A program made the translations under genes and the position numbers. The notes below the pieces were generated by a model. That model made no database searches. It was given only the letters and a program-made list of their open reading frames with translations, and was not told the DNA's origin. DNA of 64,000 nt, taken from positions 186,001 through 250,000 of the forward strand of contig NZ_JAQISN010000001.1 in assembly GCF_037450285.1 (NCBI RefSeq), given 5' to 3'. Each line of letters starts with the position of its first letter. The stretch's first letter is position 1. Positions 58,809 to 64,000 of the stretch are shown piece after piece. The DNA comes from Erwinia sp. SLM-02 (GTDB lineage: Bacteria > Pseudomonadota > Gammaproteobacteria > Enterobacterales > Enterobacteriaceae).

Positions 58809-58836
58809 CGGGCCAGCAATCGCTGGCCCGTTTCAT
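58809..58836 (+). terminator. Terminator after cysS
   Basis: CGGGCCAGC / GCTGGCCCG, a 9-bp GC-rich stem with loop AATC, followed by TTTCATT. Confidence 0.75.
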
Positions 58837-58851
58837 TAGGGATGCGTGAAT

Positions 58852-59949
58852 ATGATCCGTCAGTTTGCCCTCACTAACTATCGCTCCATCCGCCATTTAG
58901 AGTTCGAACTCGGCCAGCTTAATGTCATCAGCGGCCCCAACGGCTGCGGCAAATCCAACCTCTATAAAGCGGTTCGCCTGCTGCACGAAGCCGCGTGCGA
59001 ACGCCTGTCGCAGGGGCTGGCGCAGGACGGCGGCATTCAGAAGGCAATGTGGGCCGGTGGGAAGCGGCCCGGTGAACGCAACAGCGAACTCAAACGCATG
59101 GTGCTGGCGGTTGAGATGAGCGACTTCGACTACCAGCTGGAAATCGGTTTTCCCGAGCCGCTGATCAGCCTGTTTAACCTCGACCCGCTGGTAAAAAAAG
59201 AACAGCTGTGGCTGAGCGGTCAGCGACGCCGCCGATCGGCGCAGCTGCTGGAGCGCAATAACCAGACCGCTTTTCTGCAGAATATTGAGGGGGAAAGAGT
59301 GGCCTATCCGGCCGCGCTGCATGCGGAGGAGTCGGTATTTGCCCAACTGGCGGAGCCGCATCTTTACCCGGAAGTGTCGCAGGTGCGCGAGAGCCTGCGC
59401 GGCTGGCGTTTCTACCACGAATTTGCCGTGTGGCCGGGCAGTGCGCTGCGTGCGCCGCAGGTGGGCATTCGCTCACCGGTGCTGGCCCACGACGGCAGTA
59501 ACCTCGCCGCCGCCTTTGAAACCATTCGCGAACGCGGGCACAGCGAGCTGCTGTTCTCAATTCTTGAGCGTGCTTTTCCCGACAGCCGTTTTGAAGTGGA
59601 CGCGCAGGGCGGGCGCTTTCAGCTGTTGATGCATCGCCAGGGTATTCTGCGGCCGCTGGAGTCCGCCGAGCTATCCGACGGCACGCTGCGCTTTCTCTGC
59701 CTGGTTGTGGCGCTGCTCAGCCCGCGTCCGCCCGCTTTTATGGCGCTTAACGAGCCGGAAAACAGCCTGCATCCCGATCTGCTGCCCGCGCTCGCCGAAC
59801 TGATTGCCGAAGCCAGCCGCTACAGTCAGCTGTGGGTGACCAGCCATTCGCCGCTGCTGGCGCAGCAGATTGCCGAGCACGCCGAGGTGCGGCACTACCA
59901 GCTGGGGCAGGTGGATGGCGCAACGGTGATTAGCGATGCCGCTGTCTGA
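58852..59949 (+). CDS. RecF/OLD-type AAA ATPase, standalone
   Basis: 365 residues. Walker A GPNGCGKS (28-35), ABC-type signature LSDGTLRF (274-281), Walker B FMALNEPE (296-303) with Asn where most ATPases have Asp, and a switch His in VTSHSPLL. No Toprim nuclease domain follows. It resembles predicted ATPases of the COG4637 type, which have no assigned function. ATG at 58852 is preferred to GTG at 58846 by spacing to TAGGGA. Absent at this place in E. coli. Confidence 0.8.
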   Translation: MIRQFALTNYRSIRHLEFELGQLNVISGPNGCGKSNLYKAVRLLHEAACERLSQGLAQDGGIQKAMWAGGKRPGERNSELKRMVLAVEMSDFDYQLEIGFPEPLISLFNLDPLVKKEQLWLSGQRRRRSAQLLERNNQTAFLQNIEGERVAYPAALHAEESVFAQLAEPHLYPEVSQVRESLRGWRFYHEFAVWPGSALRAPQVGIRSPVLAHDGSNLAAAFETIRERGHSELLFSILERAFPDSRFEVDAQGGRFQLLMHRQGILRPLESAELSDGTLRFLCLVVALLSPRPPAFMALNEPENSLHPDLLPALAELIAEASRYSQLWVTSHSPLLAQQIAEHAEVRHYQLGQVDGATVISDAAV

Positions 59950-59964
59950 GCGGCATCATCCCCG

Positions 59965-61365
59965 TTACTGTGTTTTAGCCGCCCGGCTGGCCGTGTAAAT
60001 TGCCAGCAGCGGTGCCAGCGCCAGCACGCCAAACAGCACCCGCGAGGCGCTGACTGCCCCCTCGCTGCCGCCCGGCACGTTCAGCCCGCCCATATTCGCC
60101 AGCATGCCGGAGAGCGCCGCGCCCAGTGCGGTAGCGAACAGCTGCACGGTTGAGATTGAGGTCGCGGCAGCGTCCTGATCTTCTGCGGGCGTTACCTCCA
60201 GCACCCGGGTCAGCAGATGCGGCCAGCCGATACCAATCCCGAATCCTACCAGCAGCAGAGCCAGTGAGATCGCCACCAGCAGCATTATGCCCCCGGCGCT
60301 CTGTACCGGCGTCGCTAACGCCAGCATAACCATCCCGGCCAGTACCAGCACCGGGCCGATAACAATCGCCAGCGTAATACGCTTGCCCTGCCAGCCGGAG
60401 CTCCACACCTCGGCCAGCGTCCAGCCCGCCGCCATCAGCGCCGCCAGGTAGCCCGACATCAGCGGAGACTGGCCGTGCAGGTGCTGCAGAAAGTAGGGGA
60501 CAAACGTTTCACTGGTCATACCGATAACCAGCAGGCCGATGGTCAGGTACAGCATCAGCAGCGGTGAGTGAAGGCGTAGCGCATTTCGCGGCAGCAGGCC
60601 CGCGCCCCCTTGCCGTTCACGGCCTACCAGTATCGCCACCAGAATCACCGCCACGCCAACCCCGAGCAGGTTATAGCTTAGCTCCGCTTTGGTACTGCCG
60701 AGGCTGATAGCCAGCACCGCCGCCGTCAGCAGCAGCAGCTGGATACCCGGCAGCGGCGCGGCCGGCGCGCGTTCGTGGCCGTCGGCGGGCAGCGCGCGCC
60801 AGATAAGCCAGGCGTACAGCAGCGATACCGGCACCAGGAAGCCAAACGCCATTCGCCAGGCGTTGATATCGGCAAAGATGCCGCCAATCGCCGGGCCGAC
60901 CAGCGTGGCAACGCCCCACATGCCCGACACCAGCGCGAAAGCGCGTGGCCACAGCGACTTCTCAAAAACCTCATAGATCATCGCGTAGCCCAGCGCGAAG
61001 AGAAAACCGCCGCCCAGCCCCTGTACGGTCCGGCCCAGCAGCATCACCAGCATTGACGGCGCGAGAGCGCACAGCAGGCTGCCCGCCAGGAATAACATAA
61101 TCGCAATCATGTAGGCACCGCGCGAACCGGTGCGGTTCAGGGTTCGGCTGGTCAGTGCCGAACCGAGTATTGAGGCGACCACAAACAGCGTGGTGTTCCA
61201 CGCATACAGATTCAGCCCGCCGATCTCCTGAACCACCGAGGGCAGGACGGTAGTGGCGATGTAGATATTGATAGCGTGCAGCGCAACGCCGCCGGACAGC
61301 GCAGCCGAGCGTGCGGCATTCTTACCGGAGAGCAGATCTCCCCAGTTTCCTTCATGCGATGACAT
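59965..61365 (-). CDS. MFS exporter, DHA2-like
   Basis: 466 residues, about 14 predicted transmembrane helices. MFS marks SRTLNRTGSRGAYMIA and LGRTVQGLGGGFLFALGYAMIYEVF (motif C-like region). Likely drug or metabolite efflux. Start at 61365 (MSSHEGNWGDLL) has GGGAG upstream; the frame from 61416 is not supported. Divergent from the SufR-like regulator. Confidence 0.85.
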   Translation of the reverse strand: MSSHEGNWGDLLSGKNAARSAALSGGVALHAINIYIATTVLPSVVQEIGGLNLYAWNTTLFVVASILGSALTSRTLNRTGSRGAYMIAIMLFLAGSLLCALAPSMLVMLLGRTVQGLGGGFLFALGYAMIYEVFEKSLWPRAFALVSGMWGVATLVGPAIGGIFADINAWRMAFGFLVPVSLLYAWLIWRALPADGHERAPAAPLPGIQLLLLTAAVLAISLGSTKAELSYNLLGVGVAVILVAILVGRERQGGAGLLPRNALRLHSPLLMLYLTIGLLVIGMTSETFVPYFLQHLHGQSPLMSGYLAALMAAGWTLAEVWSSGWQGKRITLAIVIGPVLVLAGMVMLALATPVQSAGGIMLLVAISLALLLVGFGIGIGWPHLLTRVLEVTPAEDQDAAATSISTVQLFATALGAALSGMLANMGGLNVPGGSEGAVSASRVLFGVLALAPLLAIYTASRAAKTQ

Positions 61366-61478
61366 AGTGACTCCCAGAAAATGCAATGTTATTCGCTCAG
61401 ACGTTGTCGGCCGCACAGCTCTGAGGTAAATTAATAAAACAAGAAAACACTTGGAATATTAGTGGGGGGATAAAAATC

Positions 61479-62135
61479 TTGTCAACGGAACCGTTGCATG
61501 GAGAGCACTTATCGACATCACAGCGCCTGCTTCACCTGCTGAAAACCCGTGGGCCACAGCAGGCTGCGGAGGCGGGAAAGGCGCTGGGAATGACCGCAGA
61601 AGCTGCCCGCCAGCAGTTCGGCAAGCTGGCGTCGGACGGCCTGGTTGCCGCTTTCTCGACGTCGCGCGGCGTGGGCCGCCCTTCACAGTTCTGGCAGCTG
61701 ACCCCGAAAGGGCAAAAGCAGTTCCCGGATACCCATCCCGAACTGACCATACAGCTGCTGGAAATCGTCAGAGAATCATTCGGTGAGCAGGGGATCGATC
61801 TGCTGATTGAAAAGCGCGAGAAGAAAACCCGCGAGTTTTACCGGCACGAGCTGGCCGCGCTGAATAGCTTAACCGAGCGGGTAGCGCGGCTGGCCGAGAT
61901 CCGCTCTGCGGAAGGCTACATGGCGGAATATGAGGTGCTGGATGACGGCAGCCTGCTGCTGATTGAAAATCATTGCCCCATCTGCGCGGCGGCAACGGTC
62001 TGTCAGGGGTTCTGCCGGGCGGAGCAGGCCATCTTCAGTGAGGTGCTGGAAGCCGACGTGGTGCGTGTTGAACATATTCTCAGCCAGGCGCGACGCTGCG
62101 CCTACCGGGTGCAGCACGGGGATGAATCACGCTGA
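61479..62135 (+). CDS. SufR-like winged-helix regulator with Cys-rich C-terminus
   Basis: 218 residues from a TTG start preceded by GGGGGG (61464-61469); no ATG or GTG fits in frame nearby. N-terminal winged HTH (about 14-78; AAEAGKALGMTAEAARQQFGKL, GVGRPSQFWQLTPKG). C-terminal cysteines C166, C169, C175, C179 and C207 (HCPICAAATVCQGFC; RRCAYRV) follow the pattern of SufR, which binds an Fe-S cluster. It probably controls the divergent MFS gene (113-bp gap). The cluster is inferred from cysteine spacing. Confidence 0.78.
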   Translation: MSTEPLHGEHLSTSQRLLHLLKTRGPQQAAEAGKALGMTAEAARQQFGKLASDGLVAAFSTSRGVGRPSQFWQLTPKGQKQFPDTHPELTIQLLEIVRESFGEQGIDLLIEKREKKTREFYRHELAALNSLTERVARLAEIRSAEGYMAEYEVLDDGSLLLIENHCPICAAATVCQGFCRAEQAIFSEVLEADVVRVEHILSQARRCAYRVQHGDESR

Positions 62136-62173
62136 GAATGCTGGCCTGCGGGAGCAGGCCAGAGGATGCGGGC

Positions 62174-63190
62174 TTATTTCGCCCCGGTAAAATCAATCAC
62201 CATACGGCCAACGATAGTGCCGCTTTCCATTTCGTGGAAGATGGTGTTGATATCCTCCAGAGGACGGCGGGTGACCTTCGGCAGCACTTTGCCTTCGGCT
62301 GCAAACTGGAAGGCTTCGGCGAGATCTTCGCGGGTGCCGACCAGCGAACCCACGACCTGAATACCGTCCAGCACCAGGCGCGGGATGTTCAGACTCATGG
62401 ACTCCGGCGGCAGGCCAACCGCCACGATGCGGCCACCGGCGCGCATGGCATCCACCGCGGAGTTAAAGGCGGCTTTGGCAACGGCCGTGACCACTGCCGC
62501 GTGAGCGCCGCCAACGCGTTCCTGAATCAGCTTCGCCGCGTCTTCAGTGCGCGAGTTAATCACCATATCCGCGCCCATATCTTTCGCGAACTGCAGCTGC
62601 GAATCGTTGACGTCAACGGCAATCACCTTGGCGTTAAAGACGTTTTTTGCATACTGCAGCGCCAGGTTGCCCAGGCCGCCAAGGCCGTAGATCACCAGCC
62701 ATTTACCCGGCGCAATACCGGAGACTTTCACCGCTTTATAGGTAGTCACCCCGGCGCAGGTCACGCTGCTTGCCGCAGCGGAGTCCAGACCGTCCGGCAC
62801 TTTTACCGCGTAGTCCGCCACCACGATGCACTCTTCCGCCATGCCGCCGTCGGCGGTGTAGCCCGCGTTGATGACTTCACGGCACAGGGTTTCGTTACCG
62901 CTGTTACAGTATTCACAGTGCCCACAGCCCTTGAAGAACCAGGCCACGCTGGCGCGGTCGCCGGGTTTCAGGGAGGTGACGCCCGGGCCGATTTCCTTCA
63001 CCACGCCAACGCCTTCATGCCCAAGAATAACCCCGGTTTTATCACCGAAATCACCGTTTTTCACATGCAGGTCGGTATGGCAAACGCCACAGCAATCCAT
63101 TTTCAGCAGCGCTTCGCCGTGCTTGAGCGGGCGGAGGGTCTTTTCGACAACGTTCACTTTATGATCGTGAGTCACTACAGCAGCTTTCAT
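62174..63190 (-). CDS. adhP: AdhP, zinc-dependent propanol-preferring alcohol dehydrogenase
   Basis: 338 residues (E. coli 336). Catalytic zinc site CCGVCHTDLH and GHEGVG, structural zinc Cys cluster GCGHCEYCNSGNETLC, NAD-binding YGLGGLGNLALQ. In E. coli adhP lies elsewhere, so it is a local difference in order next to ybcJ-folD. Confidence 0.95.
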   Translation of the reverse strand: MKAAVVTHDHKVNVVEKTLRPLKHGEALLKMDCCGVCHTDLHVKNGDFGDKTGVILGHEGVGVVKEIGPGVTSLKPGDRASVAWFFKGCGHCEYCNSGNETLCREVINAGYTADGGMAEECIVVADYAVKVPDGLDSAAASSVTCAGVTTYKAVKVSGIAPGKWLVIYGLGGLGNLALQYAKNVFNAKVIAVDVNDSQLQFAKDMGADMVINSRTEDAAKLIQERVGGAHAAVVTAVAKAAFNSAVDAMRAGGRIVAVGLPPESMSLNIPRLVLDGIQVVGSLVGTREDLAEAFQFAAEGKVLPKVTRRPLEDINTIFHEMESGTIVGRMVIDFTGAK

Positions 63191-63439
63191 GCTTAACCTC
63201 TTCCGTTTAACAGGGGGGATAAGGCAGGGTAACGCCTGCTGCCGGTAATTTATTGATATGAATCAAGTCTCAACGGAGTAATCATTTATGGGTAGGGGAA
63301 TGGCGGGATCTTGAGCGGGTTGCCGGAAAAAAGGAGATCGGCGGTTGACATCGGCATAAAAAAGCCGCATTCCCGAAGGGTAGCGGCTCAGCGTGGTAAA
63401 CAGGCGAAGTTCACGCCTGTTTGATGCATTTGTCGGGCA
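63191..63439. other. Gap between ybcJ and adhP
   Basis: About 250 bp with the ybcJ-folD terminator. The adhP promoter must lie in the distal part. No gene seen. Confidence 0.5.
63358..63391 (-). terminator. Terminator of folD-ybcJ
   Basis: On the minus strand AGCCGC and GCGGCT arms enclose an inner CCC-TTC-GGG hairpin, and TTTTTT follows. A standard Rho-independent terminator 50 bp after ybcJ. Confidence 0.9.
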
Positions 63440-63652
63440 TCAGGCGGTAACGGTAACCTGATTGCCATCGAATTCGACGGTCTGACCGGCAACGATTTTG
63501 CAACGCTTGCGGGTTTCCACCGCGCCGTTGACGGTGACGTAACCGTCGGCAATCAGGGATTTAGCCATCGCGCCGCTTTCAACCCAGCCTTCCAGCTTCA
63601 GCAGGTCGCAGAGATCCACATGTGGGTGATCGCCAAGGGAAAAGGTTGCCAT
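63440..63652 (-). CDS. ybcJ: YbcJ, S4-domain RNA-binding protein
   Basis: 70 residues with the S4 fold (LCDLLKLEGWVESGAMAKSLIADGYVTVNGAVETRKRCKI). Role in RNA or ribosome metabolism is unproven. Its start overlaps the folD stop by one base, as part of a folD-ybcJ operon. Confidence 0.93.
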   Translation of the reverse strand: MATFSLGDHPHVDLCDLLKLEGWVESGAMAKSLIADGYVTVNGAVETRKRCKIVAGQTVEFDGNQVTVTA

Positions 63653-64000
63653 TATTCTACTGCTCCATCATCGCTGCCTTCACAGGCCTGCAGGGTATTC
63701 TGAATCAGGGTGGCCACGGTCATGGGACCGACGCCGCCCGGAACCGGGGTGATATAGGAAGCACGCTCGGACGCGGCTTCAAACTCCACGTCGCCGACCA
63801 CTTTGCCGCTTTCCAGGCGGTTGATGCCAACATCGATTACGATCGCGCCTGGCTTAATCCATTCGCCGGGAATAAAGCCGGGTTTGCCAACGGCAACCAC
63901 CAGCAGGTCGGCGTGCTCTACGTGGTGGCGCAGGTTTTTGGTGAAGCGGTGGGTCACTGTGGTGGTGCAACCGGCCAGCAGCAGCTCCATGCTCATCGGG
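63652..64000 (-). CDS. folD: FolD, methylene-THF dehydrogenase/cyclohydrolase (C-terminal part only)
   Basis: One-carbon metabolism enzyme. The visible part covers the C-terminal 115 residues from PMSMELLLAGCTTTVTH through VVAVGKPGFI and YITPVPGGVGPMT, the NADP-binding domain. The gene runs past position 64000; the ATG at 63996 is internal, not the start. Confidence 0.96.
   Translation of the reverse strand, partial: PMSMELLLAGCTTTVTHRFTKNLRHHVEHADLLVVAVGKPGFIPGEWIKPGAIVIDVGINRLESGKVVGDVEFEAASERASYITPVPGGVGPMTVATLIQNTLQACEGSDDGAVE

Noticed and set aside
59739..59762. Asn in the Walker B of the RecF/OLD-like ATPase as evidence of a dead gene
   Set aside because: I recall the NEPE variant in related predicted ATPases, and the rest of the motifs are intact, so a pseudogene call is not justified.
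62138..63196. 352-codon plus-strand frame opposite adhP
   Set aside because: Antisense of adhP, whose zinc and NAD motifs are intact.

Overview
The window is a chromosomal segment of a gamma-proteobacterium of the order Enterobacterales, most likely Erwiniaceae (Erwinia, or close to Pantoea). Almost all housekeeping genes give proteins very close to those of E. coli, and they follow the E. coli acrB-to-folD order: acrB-acrA-acrR, rsmS, priC, ybaN, apt, dnaX, ybaB, recR, htpG, adk, hemH, gsk, ybaL, fsr, ushA, ybaK, chiX, ybaP, copA, cueR, ybbJ, qmcA, ybbN, ybbO, tesA, ybbA, ybbP, purK, purE, lpxH, ppiB, cysS, adhP, ybcJ, folD. The Erwiniaceae placement rests on the sequence style and on an EsaI/EsaR-like quorum-sensing pair; the species is not determined. 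acrB and folD run off the two window ends.

The accessory DNA sits as discrete insertions in this backbone. (1) Between apt and dnaX (about 5.4-9.0 kb) lie a full-length BamA-like Omp85 gene and a divergent Skp/OmpH-like gene, in the same order as the normal bamA-skp pair. (2) Between htpG and adk (14.4-18.4 kb) lies a divergent LysR regulator facing a tightly packed operon: a PP-loop ATPase-like protein, a NUDIX hydrolase, a PLP-transferase-fold protein and an EamA/DMT transporter. I cannot assign this set to a known pathway; it is the best candidate for an undescribed system. (3) A PACE efflux protein with a divergent LysR regulator follows ushA. (4) Between qmcA and ybbN (34.3-46.4 kb) lies a nitrogen-scavenging locus: allS, allE, an MFS transporter, allC and allD on the minus strand, then fdrA, ylbE, ylbF, carbamate kinase and a second MFS transporter on the plus strand. 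Together these would take allantoate through ureidoglycine, ureidoglycolate and oxalurate to oxamate plus carbamoyl phosphate, and finally to ATP, CO2 and ammonia. Genes for allantoinase, ureidoglycolate lyase and glyoxylate use are not in the window. (5) Between ybbP and purK (52.4-53.8 kb) is an AT-rich island with convergent, overlapping luxI and luxR genes, preceded by a 106-bp structured intergenic repeat. (6) Between cysS and adhP lie a RecF/OLD-type ATPase, an MFS exporter and a divergent Cys-rich SufR-like regulator.

Regulatory elements that can be read directly include the AcrR operator, a sigma-32 promoter before htpG, the CueR-controlled copA promoter with its 19-bp spacer, a PurR box before purE, the small RNA ChiX between ybaK and ybaP, and two programmed -1 frameshift sites (dnaX tau/gamma, and copA giving a CopA(Z)-like copper chaperone). 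Several strong terminators separate the transcription units. I found no CRISPR array, tRNA, rRNA or insertion-sequence transposase.
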